A model generated the notes under the pieces. The model was not told the DNA's origin. It saw only the letters and a program-made list of their open reading frames with translations, and searched no databases. The translations under genes were made by a program, and so were the position numbers. A stretch of 64,000 nucleotides of DNA from Devosia sp. 66-14 (GTDB taxonomy: Bacteria > Pseudomonadota > Alphaproteobacteria > Rhizobiales > Devosiaceae), in the NCBI GenBank assembly GCA_001899085.1, contig MKVB01000001.1:530785-594784 (forward strand), given 5' to 3'. This document shows positions 1 through 8,724 of this stretch, one piece after another; the stretch's first letter is position 1; every line of letters starts with the position of its first letter.

Positions 1-1
1 G

Positions 2-499
2 CGCATCGACACCGAAGTGCCGGTGGAACTCTGCGCCCCACGGATCGAGAACCGGCCCCCGATGCGCATCGCCGGGCTGCTGGCTCGGCACGTCATGAAC
101 GGCGATGCTGCAATCCCCGCGCAGTGGCAGCGTTTCAACCCATATGTCGGCAACGTGCCCGGTGAGGTTCCGGGCGTCTATTACGGGCTCTCGGGCCGCT
201 ACTTCCCGCAGACCGGCGAGTGCGAGTACATGGCCGGCATGGAGGTGCGCGAGACCGCCGAGCTGCCGCGCGAGTTCACGCTGATCACCGTGCCGGCACA
301 GCGCTACGCCAGGCTTTCGCACCGCGGGCATATCACCACCATCCGCTCGACGATCGAAGCGATCTTCGCCCAATGGCTGCCGACTTCGGGCTACCGCAAG
401 AAGCACGCACCGTGGAGCTTCATCGAATATTACGGCCCCGACTTCAACGAGCACACCGGCCTCGGCACGGTCGAGATCTGGATCGCGCTCGAGGATTGA
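2..499 (+). CDS. GyrI-like/AraC-type effector-binding domain protein (5' end probably outside window)
   Basis: The frame is open to the left edge of the window, so the true start may lie upstream; a GTG at 17 is the first internal candidate. The visible 160 or so residues look like the small-molecule effector-binding fold of GyrI and the C-terminus of AraC/MerR-type regulators. It opens with the usual PRIENRPPMRIAGL-type strand, has a central VPGVYYGL/GEYEYMAG-like segment and ends with a family-typical FIEYYGPDF...VEIWIALED strand. It could be the C-terminal half of an AraC-family regulator or a stand-alone binding protein; the visible sequence cannot decide this. It is followed 31 bp later by hisI on the same strand. 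Confidence 0.7.
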   Translation, partial: RIDTEVPVELCAPRIENRPPMRIAGLLARHVMNGDAAIPAQWQRFNPYVGNVPGEVPGVYYGLSGRYFPQTGECEYMAGMEVRETAELPREFTLITVPAQRYARLSHRGHITTIRSTIEAIFAQWLPTSGYRKKHAPWSFIEYYGPDFNEHTGLGTVEIWIALED

Positions 500-530
500 G
501 CGCCGGCCGGCCGCGGGATAAAACCCGCCG

Positions 531-974
531 ATGAGCACCCCCTTCGCCGACCCCAAAGCCCTCAGCCATGCCGACCTCGAGGAAGGCACGCTGTTCGCCC
601 CGAAATTCGACGCCCACGGTCTCGTCACCGCCGTGGCGCAGGAGGCCGGCAGCAACCGCGTGCTGATGGTCGCGCACATGAACGCCGAAGCCCTGCGCCT
701 CACCATCGAGACCGGCGAGGTGCACTACTATTCGCGTTCGCGGAACAAGCTCTGGAAGAAGGGCGAGAGCTCGGGTGAAATCCAGCAGCTCGTAGAGATG
801 CGAACCGATTGCGATCAGGACGTGGTGCTGCTGCTGGTCGAACAGACCGGCCGGGGCGCCGCCTGCCACACCGGCAGGAAGAGCTGCTTCTACCGCATCG
901 TCGAGAATGCCGAGACGCTGCGCCAGAGCGGCGAGCCGCGGCTGTTCGATCCGGCCCAGGTTTACAAGAGCTAG
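531..974 (+). CDS. hisI: phosphoribosyl-AMP cyclohydrolase HisI
   Basis: Third step of histidine biosynthesis: opens the purine ring of phosphoribosyl-AMP to give ProFAR, in the cytoplasm, dependent on zinc and magnesium. The 147-residue protein shows the family blocks in order: VAHMNAEAL near residue 45, [19 protein letters not shown] near 62-80, the metal site DCDQD near 92-96, and [12 protein letters not shown] near 111-122 with the zinc-binding cysteines. This is the single-function form, without a fused HisE pyrophosphohydrolase. The ATG follows the preceding gene by about 30 bp. The other his genes are not in the window. Confidence 0.96.
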   Translation: MSTPFADPKALSHADLEEGTLFAPKFDAHGLVTAVAQEAGSNRVLMVAHMNAEALRLTIETGEVHYYSRSRNKLWKKGESSGEIQQLVEMRTDCDQDVVLLLVEQTGRGAACHTGRKSCFYRIVENAETLRQSGEPRLFDPAQVYKS

Positions 975-985
975 AGCCGAACGCC

Positions 986-1204
986 TCAATAGTGCGGCGG
1001 CGGCGGCTCGACCGCCGGCGCCAGCGCCGGATGCGCCTCGACGTCGCGCAATTGCGAGCCGAGGTTGTGCAGTTCGCGCTTCAGCGCCTCGATTTCCTTG
1101 AAATGCAGGGCCAGCGCCGCATTCAGCTCCTCGATCGCCTGGTCCTGGAAGGCGATCGTCGTCTCCAGCGTCACGATCCGTGCTGTGAGGTCGGTATCGC
1201 TCAT
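986..1204 (-). CDS. slyX: SlyX family protein
   Basis: A 72-residue protein with the SlyX pattern: a short N-terminal coiled coil (RIVTLETTIAFQDQAIEELN) followed by a second helix (HFKEIEALKRELHNL) and a proline-rich tail ending PPPPHY. The molecular function of the SlyX family is unknown. Its ATG overlaps the stop codon of the upstream rhomboid gene in an ATGA arrangement, which indicates one operon with translational coupling. The start is fixed by this overlap and by the family's usual length. Confidence 0.88.
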   Translation of the reverse strand: MSDTDLTARIVTLETTIAFQDQAIEELNAALALHFKEIEALKRELHNLGSQLRDVEAHPALAPAVEPPPPHY

Positions 1205-1953
1205 TGCAGTCCTCCTCGGCTGGGGCGGCGCTCGAACAGCGGCGCAAGGAACAGGCCGGCAAGGAAACCGCCCAGATGTGCCTGCCAGGCAATGCCGATC
1301 GATTGCCCGATCAGCAAGGGCAGGAACGGCACCGCCGCGTTCAGCACCAGCCAGACCACAATGAAAAACGCCGCACGCTGGTTGCGCATCAGCTCGCCCA
1401 GCGTCGCCATGCGCCGCCCGAGCACGCGGGCTTCGCCGGTCTCGGGATCGCGCCCGACGATCACCGGCTGAAAAATGAAGCGGCACGCCGCCCCGGTCAG
1501 CCCCGCCACGCCGCCCGAGGCGCCGATCAGCCATTGCCCATCCGACAGGTCCGTCATTGCGAAGGCGGCAGCGCCGGCGACAGCCGTCGCCAGGAACAGA
1601 ATCACTGTCGCCCATGCCCCGTAACGGCGCGCCACGGGGGTGCCGAAAATGGCCAACCAGGCGCAATTGATTAAAAGGTGCTCCCATCCCGCATGCACGA
1701 AGGCATGCGTGAACGGGGTCCAGAGCAGCGGTATCCACCCTCCCGGATACTCCCCGCTGAAGACCCCGCGCGCCGGGATGAAGGCCAGCCAATAGACCAG
1801 CTGTGGGTCGCTCTGTTCGTTAAGAATGAAGGTTCTAGCGAGCTGTACGGCCAACATCAGGCCCAGCAGCGCGGTCACCACGCCGGGCAGCAGAATGGCT
1901 GGCTGACGATCGTCAGGCGCCTGATTTTGTTGGTGATTTCGCTCGTCAGACAT
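1201..1953 (-). CDS. rhomboid family intramembrane serine protease
   Basis: A polytopic membrane protein of 250 residues with about six hydrophobic helices. It carries the rhomboid catalytic signatures: the HAGWEHLLIN segment, with the Asn of the oxyanion hole, in the helix-2 region; the serine motif GASGGVAGL in helix 4; and a histidine in AHLGGFLAG in helix 6. Rhomboids cleave transmembrane substrates inside the bilayer; this one's substrate is unknown. The ATG giving MSDERNH was chosen over an upstream in-frame codon because the upstream extension is not membrane-like and the family usually begins close to the first helix. Co-transcribed with slyX. Confidence 0.9.
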   Translation of the reverse strand: MSDERNHQQNQAPDDRQPAILLPGVVTALLGLMLAVQLARTFILNEQSDPQLVYWLAFIPARGVFSGEYPGGWIPLLWTPFTHAFVHAGWEHLLINCAWLAIFGTPVARRYGAWATVILFLATAVAGAAAFAMTDLSDGQWLIGASGGVAGLTGAACRFIFQPVIVGRDPETGEARVLGRRMATLGELMRNQRAAFFIVVWLVLNAAVPFLPLLIGQSIGIAWQAHLGGFLAGLFLAPLFERRPSRGGLQ

Positions 1954-2139
1954 GAAAACTCCCGGTTTTCCGGGCTTTGTAGCCCAATCCCCCGACTTAT
2001 CCACACGGGGCCCGCCGCGTTAACCCTAACAATTGTTTAAGGGCGATTTCCGCTCAGGCTTTTGTCACTCTTGGTGTTGCGTCGGTCGCCCCTTCTCCGG
2101 GACGCGATGCTCGGGGTTTGGGAACAAGGCAAAAAGACT

Positions 2140-2802
2140 ATGCAAAAGGCCAGCACCAAGGCGCTGTTCGACTATTGGAATGCGCTGCGTGGGTCTCGCA
2201 GCGCCCCGGATCGGCGCGATATCGACCCGACCCGAATCCGCTCCGCCCTCGCCAACACCTTTATCCTCGAGCTCAGCGATTCCAACGAGTTCGATTTCCG
2301 CCTCGCCGGCTCGCATCTGTGTTCAGCCTATGCCCGCGAGCTGAAGGGCCGCTCCTTTACGCGTCTGTGGCACGAACGTGACCGCGACGCCATCGACACC
2401 CTGGTCCGCGCCGTCACCGAGGATCATGCGGTTGCCCTCGTCACGTTCCAGGGCACGACGGCGGTGCACACCCGCCTGTCGGTCGAGACCATCCTCCTGC
2501 CGCTGCGTCACAACGGCTCCACCCAGACGCGCCTGCTCGGCGCCATGACGGCGATCGACGAGCCCTACTGGTTCGGCGTGCAGCCGATCATGGAGCAGCG
2601 CATCACCGGCCTGCGCCTGATCTGGCCCGATGACGTGTCGCTTGCCGACATGAGCAACGACGTCGCCGCATCGGTGCCGGCCGAAGACCTGGTCTTTGCC
2701 AGCGCCGGTTCCGCCGTCCCTACCCCGATGAGCGCCACCGTCTACGGTCGGACCGCGCGCCGCTACGCCCACCTGGCCGTGATCGACGGCGGCCGCCGCT
2801 AG
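2140..2802 (+). CDS. PAS domain protein, PAS_5 (PF07310) type
   Basis: A 220-residue protein matching the alphaproteobacterial PAS_5 family: ALFDYWNALRG at the start, RSDIDPTRIRSALANTFIL-like second block, FRLAGSHLCSAYARELKGRSF in the PAS core, then a beta-rich middle and a GLRLIWPDD segment. The role in this family is not defined; a sensory or signalling job is inferred from the PAS fold. The start was set at MQKASTKALF, where homologues of this type normally begin. An in-frame ATG 33 bp upstream is an alternative. Its promoter region is shared divergently with the rhomboid gene. Confidence 0.78.
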   Translation: MQKASTKALFDYWNALRGSRSAPDRRDIDPTRIRSALANTFILELSDSNEFDFRLAGSHLCSAYARELKGRSFTRLWHERDRDAIDTLVRAVTEDHAVALVTFQGTTAVHTRLSVETILLPLRHNGSTQTRLLGAMTAIDEPYWFGVQPIMEQRITGLRLIWPDDVSLADMSNDVAASVPAEDLVFASAGSAVPTPMSATVYGRTARRYAHLAVIDGGRR

Positions 2803-2985
2803 CGGTAAATACCCTGTCGTCCCGGGCAAAACCGGGACCCGACGCACCGCTGCGATCCAAACCAGCGCATTCCTGCCCAAAAATCAGCAGTTGGGCGCAT
2901 TGTGCGCCTCAGGCCTTACCTTCGGTTAACCAAGAGTGGACTAGCCTAGGCCAATCAATCGCTTGGCCCCGGCAGGTCTCCTCTG

Positions 2986-3609
2986 ATGCTCACCGATAAC
3001 GCACGCTCTGCGCGACCTGCCCGCTCGTACGCGCAGCTGCCTCGCTTCCAGCGCGTCAGGGTCTCGCTGCTCGGCCGCTACATGCTGACCGACCGCCGCG
3101 AGTTTCCCTGCCAGGTGATCGAAATGTCGCCGGGCGATGCCATGATCATTGCACCGATCTCCGGCATCGCCGGCGAGCGCGTCATTGCCTATATCGACCA
3201 TCTCGGCCGCATCGAGGGCGACATCACCGACGTCATCGATGGCGGTTTCAAGATGGACATCGTCGCCACCTCGCGTAAGCGCGACAAGATGGCGGCGCAG
3301 CTGACCTGGCTGGCCAACAAGGAATTGCTCAACCTGCCGGAAGATCGCCGGCACGAACGCGTGGTGCCCGACAACCGCCACTCTACCGTCGTCCTAGACG
3401 ACGGCCGACGCTACAACTGCAAGATCATCGACATCTCGCTCTCGGGCGCGGCGATCGAGCTGGCAGTCCGCCCAGCCATGGGCACCCCGGTGACGCTGGG
3501 CCGCATGCGCGCCCGCGTGGTCCGCCATTTCGGCGACGGCGTCGCGGTCGAGTTCGTCTCCGCCCAGGAGATGCTGACCGTCGTGCAGCAGAACCTGCGG
3601 GTCAACTAG
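2986..3609 (+). CDS. tandem PilZ domain protein
   Basis: A 207-residue soluble protein with two PilZ-like units. The first begins near residue 20 with RFQRVRVSLLGRYML; the second begins near 121 with DRRHERVVPDN and continues to IDISLSGAAIEL. RxxxR followed by a D/NxSxxG element is the cyclic-di-GMP binding signature. In the second unit RHERV plus DISLSGAAI fits it well; in the first, RFQRV is followed by EMSPGDAMI, a weaker match. It probably responds to c-di-GMP in motility or envelope control, but the target is not shown by the neighbourhood. A GGGGAAGGC/GCCTTCTCCCC hairpin lies just downstream. Confidence 0.88.
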   Translation: MLTDNARSARPARSYAQLPRFQRVRVSLLGRYMLTDRREFPCQVIEMSPGDAMIIAPISGIAGERVIAYIDHLGRIEGDITDVIDGGFKMDIVATSRKRDKMAAQLTWLANKELLNLPEDRRHERVVPDNRHSTVVLDDGRRYNCKIIDISLSGAAIELAVRPAMGTPVTLGRMRARVVRHFGDGVAVEFVSAQEMLTVVQQNLRVN

Positions 3610-3618
3610 AGCCCCTCA

Positions 3619-3641
3619 GGGGAAGGCGCAGCCTTCTCCCC
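3619..3641 (+). terminator. hairpin after the PilZ gene
   Basis: GGGGAAGGC, a GCA loop and GCCTTCTCCCC form an imperfect stem ten bases after the PilZ stop codon. There is no clear T-run, so termination is likely but not proven. Confidence 0.4.
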
Positions 3642-3789
3642 GCGCTCGAGCGATCTGCCGTATCCCCCCTCCGCTATGGCTAACGAGTCCTGACCAGGAC
3701 CGTTCGAATTCGCATAAAAACTAGCTTGCAGTTTTTCGTTCGGGGCAATTCGGCCCCGGCATCGTGGCTTCCGTCAGGGGGCAACCACG

Positions 3790-4416
3790 ATGTCGAAGTT
3801 CAAAGGGTTCATCGCAGCGGCAGTCGCAGTCGGAATGGCGGCGTTCATTCTCGCCATGCCGGCACACGCCGACCAGGTCGATTTCACCAACCCGGCCTTC
3901 GCTCCGGCCGGCGGCATCACCAGCATCCCGGTGGGCGCCGCCGAGTTCTGCAAGTCGCACCGCGGCGAATGCAAGGCCAACCCCAACGCCGTCGGCGCCA
4001 TGGTGCTCACTGAAGCGCGCTGGGCCGAGCTGGTGCAGATCAACAACCTGGTCAATACCGCCGTCACCGCCATCACCGACGAAGACTACTACAAGGTCGC
4101 CGAGTACTGGGCCTACCCCGATGACGGCTATGGCGACTGCGAGGACTTCGCGCTCGCCAAGCGCAAGGCCCTGATCGATGCCGGCTGGAGCCCGTCGACG
4201 CTGCTGGTCACCGTCGTTCGCGAGACCAAGGGCACCGGACACGCCGTGCTGATGGTCCGCACCGATCGAGGCGACCTGGTGCTCGACAACCAGGATGGTC
4301 GCATCCTGCTCTGGAACGAGACGCCCTACCAGTACCTGAAGCGCCAGTCGCAGGCCGATGCCGGCCAGTGGGTCGACCTGGTCGATCCCCGCACCACCTT
4401 CGTGGCGACGAAGTAA
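3790..4416 (+). CDS. transglutaminase-like cysteine peptidase (BTLCP family)
   Basis: A 208-residue exported protein. Residues 1-27 form a signal peptide (MSKFKGFIAAAVAVGMAAF...AHA). The catalytic triad of the bacterial transglutaminase-like cysteine proteinase family is present: Cys in YGDCEDFAL near 117, His in GTGHAVLMV near 152, and Asp in LVLDNQDGR near 165. LapG, which cleaves the adhesin LapA, is a studied member, but no lapA/lapD partner is visible here, so the substrate is unknown. The next gene is convergent and starts only a few bases after the stop. Confidence 0.88.
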   Translation: MSKFKGFIAAAVAVGMAAFILAMPAHADQVDFTNPAFAPAGGITSIPVGAAEFCKSHRGECKANPNAVGAMVLTEARWAELVQINNLVNTAVTAITDEDYYKVAEYWAYPDDGYGDCEDFALAKRKALIDAGWSPSTLLVTVVRETKGTGHAVLMVRTDRGDLVLDNQDGRILLWNETPYQYLKRQSQADAGQWVDLVDPRTTFVATK

Positions 4417-4419
4417 GCC

Positions 4420-4947
4420 TCACCCGAGGGCGGCCAGCGCCTCGGCTTCGATGCGCCGGATCCAGTCCCCCTTGCACATGCTGTAGTCGTGCGAACTCAG
4501 GCGATGCTGCTCGAAGCAGCGTCGCTTCACCGCTTCGTACTGGGCGGCAAGGTCCGGGTGGGCGATCAGGTAGTCGCGGAATGCCAGGTGACGGGCGATG
4601 GCTGCAGACCCCAACACGTAGCAATGCAGGTGAACCCGGCGTTTCCCCGTTTCCGGATCGTCGAGAGTGCAGAACCGCCGACCGGCGAGCCCGTACTCGC
4701 CCCACCATCGATAGCCCAGCGTCTCGACAGCCGGCCGTTTCGCGTCGAGCCCCTCGAGCGAGCGCACCACCGGGACAATGTCGAGCGTTGGTTTGGCGAC
4801 GATCCCGGGGATCGCCGTCGAGCCGATATGGTGGATGGCAAGCAGGTCGTCGCCGAGGATGACAGCAAGCCGCTCGGCCTCAGCGGCGAAGCCGGCGGCC
4901 CAGAGCAGGTCATGCGGCTGGAGTTCGACCGGGACGGAGAGCGACAT
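4420..4947 (-). CDS. GrpB family protein (UPF0157 nucleotidyltransferase-like)
   Basis: A 175-residue protein with the GrpB/UPF0157 hallmarks: AIHHIGSTAIPGIVAKPTLDIVPVV near residues 36-61, RVHLHCYVLGS near 104-114 and FRDYLIAHPDLAAQYEAVKR near 122-141. These resemble the GS-x-DxD core of nucleotidyltransferases. The biochemical role of the family is unsettled, so a precise function should not be assumed. Transcribed towards the BTLCP gene. Confidence 0.88.
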   Translation of the reverse strand: MSLSVPVELQPHDLLWAAGFAAEAERLAVILGDDLLAIHHIGSTAIPGIVAKPTLDIVPVVRSLEGLDAKRPAVETLGYRWWGEYGLAGRRFCTLDDPETGKRRVHLHCYVLGSAAIARHLAFRDYLIAHPDLAAQYEAVKRRCFEQHRLSSHDYSMCKGDWIRRIEAEALAALG

Positions 4948-4965
4948 CTGCCCTCGTCGGCAGGC

Positions 4966-5286
4966 CTAGGCCGTCAGCGCGAAATAGCTGCCGACGAAAA
5001 TCAGCCCGGTGATGAAGGCCCAGCCGAAACCGACGAATGCAGCAATCAGCGCCGAGCTGATCGACAGCGTGCCGTTGCGATCATGTTGCCAACCCATCTG
5101 CAGCATGATGAACGGCCCGCACACGAAGCTCACCGCCAGGTGGCCGAGGCCGTGCGCAAAGGTCTTGCCGTCGTAGCGCAGCGCCGCCTGGGTGTTGGCC
5201 AGCCATTGATAGAGATAGGTGCCGACGCCGGCGATGGAGAGGCCAACCGCCATGATCAACCCGGCCAGCAGCAATTCCCTGAGCAT
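4966..5286 (-). CDS. conserved small membrane protein of unknown function
   Basis: A 106-residue protein with an N-terminal helix (LLLAGLIMAVGLSIAGVGTYLY), a central FAHGLGHLAVSFVCGPFIMLQMGW segment and a C-terminal pair of hydrophobic stretches. The pattern suggests three or four membrane spans. I do not recognise a functional family. It lies upstream of and co-directional with the GrpB gene, 18 bp away, so the two may share a transcript. The divergent gene on the right starts about 100 bp away. Confidence 0.7.
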   Translation of the reverse strand: MLRELLLAGLIMAVGLSIAGVGTYLYQWLANTQAALRYDGKTFAHGLGHLAVSFVCGPFIMLQMGWQHDRNGTLSISSALIAAFVGFGWAFITGLIFVGSYFALTA

Positions 5287-5385
5287 TCACGCGCCCTCTG
5301 AATGATCGTCTTAACTCTTTGTTAAGCATATCCAGCGCCCATTGAGATGTCACCTGACGCACACAACACTGGTTAATTTGCATCG

Positions 5386-6057
5386 ATGGCCGGCCCCGCT
5401 CAGGTCCAGCGCCCCGCTCACGGCGCAATCGGCTTCAATCTGACGGCGATCGCGGTCCTGCTGGCCCTTGGCGGCATCGGCGTCGCTTATCTGATCGATG
5501 CAGCCGGCCGCGGTGCACGTACCCAGGTGCACCGGCTCGATACCGAGACCACCCTCACCCGCACCCTGGGCGGTCGCGATCTCGAAATTCCGCTGTCCTG
5601 GTTCCGCTACGAGGAGCAGCGCATCGAAGGGTTCGCCAAGCAGATCGACCTGCGCTTCGAACTGCCCTTCGGCGTCGACGCGCATGATCAACCAGTCGAT
5701 GTCACGCTGCTGCCGCGCAGCCGGGCGCGGCCGAGCGCCGCCCTGCTGGATGGCGTCTATCTGCACCAGTTCCTGCCCGAGCAGTTGGATGGCCCACCGG
5801 GTCTGGTGGGCAAGCCGCTGCGGCCGGATGGCGGTTATGCGGGTGAGGTGGTCTGGTACGATCCGCTGTCGGCGGAGCCATTCGTTGCCAAGTGCTCCAA
5901 GCCGATCGCGTCAGCCGCGACCGGCCAGTGCCTCAGGACGGTGTATCTGGGCCCGGGCATCGCGGCCGTCTATGCCTTCCCGGAATCGGCGCTGCAGCAC
6001 TGGCGCGAGTTCGACGCCGAACTGACCGCGAGGCTGGGGCAGATAGGCGCGCTATAG
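5386..6057 (+). CDS. membrane-anchored hypothetical protein
   Basis: A 223-residue protein with one N-terminal transmembrane helix (FNLTAIAVLLALGGIGVAYLI, residues 17-37) and an outward-facing domain containing ETTLTRTLGGRDLEIPLSWFRYEEQ and later HRVYL-like and VWYDPLSAEPFVAKCSKP segments. The two cysteines after residue 160 could form a disulfide in the periplasm. I do not recognise the family. Coding quality is good (GC-rich third positions) and the length suggests a real gene. Confidence 0.72.
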   Translation: MAGPAQVQRPAHGAIGFNLTAIAVLLALGGIGVAYLIDAAGRGARTQVHRLDTETTLTRTLGGRDLEIPLSWFRYEEQRIEGFAKQIDLRFELPFGVDAHDQPVDVTLLPRSRARPSAALLDGVYLHQFLPEQLDGPPGLVGKPLRPDGGYAGEVVWYDPLSAEPFVAKCSKPIASAATGQCLRTVYLGPGIAAVYAFPESALQHWREFDAELTARLGQIGAL

Positions 6058-6135
6058 ACCCAGGAGGGCGCGCGCCGGACGCAGCTTTCGCTGCTGGCGC
6101 CGGTGGGGTTGCCCCGCACCGGCTGCTCGAGCGGT

Positions 6136-6354
6136 TTAGTGGATCTCGTCGAGATCGACATCCAGAATGGCCATCTGGAAGTTGTACGAGCGATCGCCAT
6201 CCTCGTCGTCGACATAGATCAGGCCGAGGAATTCCTCGCCCAGATACACTTCGACGCTGTCGTTCTGCTTGTTGCGCGGGCGAACGTCGATGTTCCGATT
6301 GCCGAATTTCTGCTGCAGAAACTTCTGGAGCTTGATGATTTCAGGGTGGTTCAC
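6136..6354 (-). CDS. DUF3126 family protein
   Basis: A 72-residue protein with the DUF3126 pattern: EIIKLQKFLQQKFGN followed by SVEVYLGEEFLGLIYVDDEDGDRSYNFQMAILD. Its function is unknown. The GTG start is chosen because AAGGAG lies six bases upstream and because the family begins at this point; an upstream ATG gives a 28-residue extension with no similarity to the family. It lies downstream of cysE on the same strand, a common arrangement in Rhizobiales. Confidence 0.88.
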   Translation of the reverse strand: MNHPEIIKLQKFLQQKFGNRNIDVRPRNKQNDSVEVYLGEEFLGLIYVDDEDGDRSYNFQMAILDVDLDEIH

Positions 6355-6498
6355 GGCGGCTCCTTCAAGGGCATGCGCGGGGGTCGATTTGGGATCGCCA
6401 CAATAGGCATTGCGCCCCGGCGGGCAATCCCGTGCCATGCATTTTCCGCGCTGAAGGGCGCAAAAATGCGGGCGGACGCCCGCCCGTCAGTCGCAGAA

Positions 6499-7323
6499 TC
6501 AGCCCGTCAGGTCCTGCACCATGGCGAGCTGGTCCATCACCGATGCCGGATGCGGCGTGCCGGCCTCGCCGATGATGCGGGCCGGAACGCCGGCCACCGT
6601 TACCCGCGGCGGCACTTCCTTGACCACCACCGAGCCGGCGCCGATGCGAGCACAATCGCCGACCCGGATATTGCCCAACACTACCGAATGCGCCCCGATC
6701 AGCACGCCGTTGCCGATCTTGGGATGGCGGTCCTCTTCGGACTTGCCGGTGCCGCCCAGGGTCACGCCCTGCAGGATCGAGACATTGTCGCCGATGGTGG
6801 CGGTCTCCCCGACCACGAAGCCGGTGGCATGGTCGAGCATGATGCCCTTGCCGATCCGTGCGGCCGGGTTGATGTCGACCTGGAACACGGCGCTCGAGCG
6901 GCTCTGCAGGTAGAGCGCGAAATCCTTGCGTCCCATCAGCCACAGCGCATGCGCGAAGCGATGCGTCTGGATGGCGTGAAAGCCCTTGAAATAGAGGAAG
7001 CAATCGACCGCCTTGTGCAGCGCCGGGTCCCGCTCCAGGGTCGCCGCGAGGTCGGCCCGTGCTTCGAGCCCGATCTCCGGACGCGCCTCGAGCGCCTCAC
7101 GGAACGCCTGGCGGATCAGGTCGGCGGAAACATCGGGGTGGTCCAGCCGCTCGGCCAGCCGGTGGGCGAGCGCATCTTCGAAGCCGTCGTGATTGAGCAC
7201 GTTGGAATAGAGCAGATTGGTCAGCGATGGCTCGCTGGCCACCACTTGTCTGGCCCCCGAGACCACTGCGTCCCACACCGGGTCCATGGCCGTGACATTG
7301 GCCGTCTTCAAATTCGTGCTCAT
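6499..7323 (-). CDS. cysE: serine O-acetyltransferase CysE
   Basis: Transfers an acetyl group from acetyl-CoA to L-serine, making O-acetylserine for cysteine synthesis. The 274-residue protein has the N-terminal helical SATase domain (residues 13-120, including RLAERLDHPDV), then a left-handed beta-helix with hexapeptide repeats: INPAARIGKGIMLDHATGFVVGE, IGDNVSILQGVTLGGTGK, RHPKIGNGVLIGAHSVVLGNI. His in LDHATG and the HPKIG histidine are the usual active-site residues. The ATG with GGAG nine bases upstream is preferred over an ATG twelve bases earlier. The C-terminal tail that normally binds cysteine synthase is short. Confidence 0.94.
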   Translation of the reverse strand: MSTNLKTANVTAMDPVWDAVVSGARQVVASEPSLTNLLYSNVLNHDGFEDALAHRLAERLDHPDVSADLIRQAFREALEARPEIGLEARADLAATLERDPALHKAVDCFLYFKGFHAIQTHRFAHALWLMGRKDFALYLQSRSSAVFQVDINPAARIGKGIMLDHATGFVVGETATIGDNVSILQGVTLGGTGKSEEDRHPKIGNGVLIGAHSVVLGNIRVGDCARIGAGSVVVKEVPPRVTVAGVPARIIGEAGTPHPASVMDQLAMVQDLTG

Positions 7324-7424
7324 AACGCTCTCCATCGGCGAATGCCGATATAAGACAAAACGTGCTCCGATACCAACCCATAGCGCAGAGATTAGTTCGC
7401 CGGCGCTGGACTCGCGCCGAATGG

Positions 7425-8183
7425 TTACTCCGCAGCGTGCCGCGCGAGGAATTCCAGTGCTGCGGCCTTGAACTGCTTGTCCCCGGTCGCGCGCATGTGA
7501 TCGCGCCGCTCGATGGTGAAGGCCTCGCCATGCGGCAGGAGCGCCGCCAGCCCCGCCGCCGAACCGGCCATGTCGTCGTCGCTGCCCACCGCCACCAGCA
7601 CCGGCTGGGTGATGCGGCGCACATCGGCCTCGCGCATCGGTTCGCGCGAGTTGACCATGCAGGCGGCGAGCGCTGCGCGGTCCGCCTTGTTGTGGTCGGC
7701 GAAGATGCGGAACTGCCGCCCGGTGCGTCCGGTCACCTGGTCGAGCGACTCGGCGGTGAGGGCGGAGATGATCTCCTCGCTGTCCTCGAGCCCCGAGATC
7801 AGGTTGAGCCCCATGCCGCCCCAGACCGCGCAACTGACCGCTTCGGGCTCCTGCAGCATCAGGTAGGCGGCGATGCGCGCGCCCATCGAGTAGCCCATGA
7901 TCGGCGCCCGGCCGATGCCCAGATGCTCCAGCAGGCGCTTGGCGTCCCGCGCCATCTCGTGCGCGAAGTAGAGCTGCGCATCGTAAAGCTTGCGCGAGGC
8001 GCCGTGGCCGCGATTGTCGAAGGTGATCGGCTGGTAGCCGGCCCCGACCAGGGTCTCCACCCAGCCGGTGTCGATCCAGTTGACCTTGCCGGACGAGCCG
8101 AAGCCGTGGATCAGGAGGATCGGCCTGCCCTCGCCGTGCACTTCATAGGCGATGGAAATTCCGGCGGAGCTGAACTGGAGCAC
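7425..8183 (-). CDS. alpha/beta hydrolase
   Basis: A 252-residue alpha/beta hydrolase. The oxyanion segment LLIHGFGSSGK lies near residue 22, the nucleophile elbow GYSMGARIA near 96, the acid in AVGSDDDMAG near 200 and the histidine in ERRDHMRA near 227. The substrate is not evident. The GTG encoding VLQFSSAGISIAYEV was chosen because AGAGG lies about ten bases upstream and the first beta strand begins there; in-frame sequence further upstream is low-quality. It is upstream of cysE on the same strand with a gap of about 100 bp. Confidence 0.85.
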   Translation of the reverse strand: MLQFSSAGISIAYEVHGEGRPILLIHGFGSSGKVNWIDTGWVETLVGAGYQPITFDNRGHGASRKLYDAQLYFAHEMARDAKRLLEHLGIGRAPIMGYSMGARIAAYLMLQEPEAVSCAVWGGMGLNLISGLEDSEEIISALTAESLDQVTGRTGRQFRIFADHNKADRAALAACMVNSREPMREADVRRITQPVLVAVGSDDDMAGSAAGLAALLPHGEAFTIERRDHMRATGDKQFKAAALEFLARHAAE

Positions 8184-8256
8184 GTGATCGGCCTCTGGCG
8201 TTTGGAGGACGTGTCTAGCGCCACGAGGGGCCGCGCGGCAACCACCTCCGCCCAGG

Positions 8257-8550
8257 TCATCGTTTGACCGGAAACCGACCGTCAATCATCATCTGGCACG
8301 GCAGCACCGCATAGTCATAGACGTCGCCGGTCTTCAGCTCCGTGGCGCGAATGAGCACGAAGTACTCGCCCACCTTCACGATCTTTTTCGGCTTCAATCC
8401 CGCCGAGCGAAGGATGCCGAACATCTCCGATTTGGTGGCGCAGCCCAGATAGTTGCGTTCGACGAAGTTGCTTCCGGCCACCGCCGGGGACGGACCGACA
8501 GCCACCGACATGATCGCGGCCGCCGCCGCCCCAAGAACCAGTGATTTCAT
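8257..8550 (-). CDS. small exported hypothetical protein
   Basis: A 97-residue protein with a signal peptide (MKSLVLGAAAAAIMSVAVGPSPAVA, cleavage near 25) and a mature part with two cysteines (YLGCATKSEM and VLPCQMM). It contains a GLKPKKIVKVGEYFVLIRA strand-turn-strand unit. A GAGGG lies about ten bases upstream of the ATG. No family is recognised. Oriented away from the zinc-finger gene. Confidence 0.72.
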   Translation of the reverse strand: MKSLVLGAAAAAIMSVAVGPSPAVAGSNFVERNYLGCATKSEMFGILRSAGLKPKKIVKVGEYFVLIRATELKTGDVYDYAVLPCQMMIDGRFPVKR

Positions 8551-8724
8551 TTTTCCCTCATTGCCTTCAATGCGTTGCAGGTATTGATCGGCAATGGGTA
8601 GCAAGTCGGACTGAACCGCCGGCCACCAGGCTGCTCAGCCCCGGTTCATCGTTCTGCGCCCGCGCTTCCAAATCAGCGGCGTGTTGGCTATGTTCCGGCC
8701 GAATTCGAACCCGAGGACCACCCG

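Noticed and set aside
7324-7833. Long upstream extension of the cysE frame
   Set aside because: It runs through the hydrolase gene in another frame; cysE has a good ribosome site at 7323.
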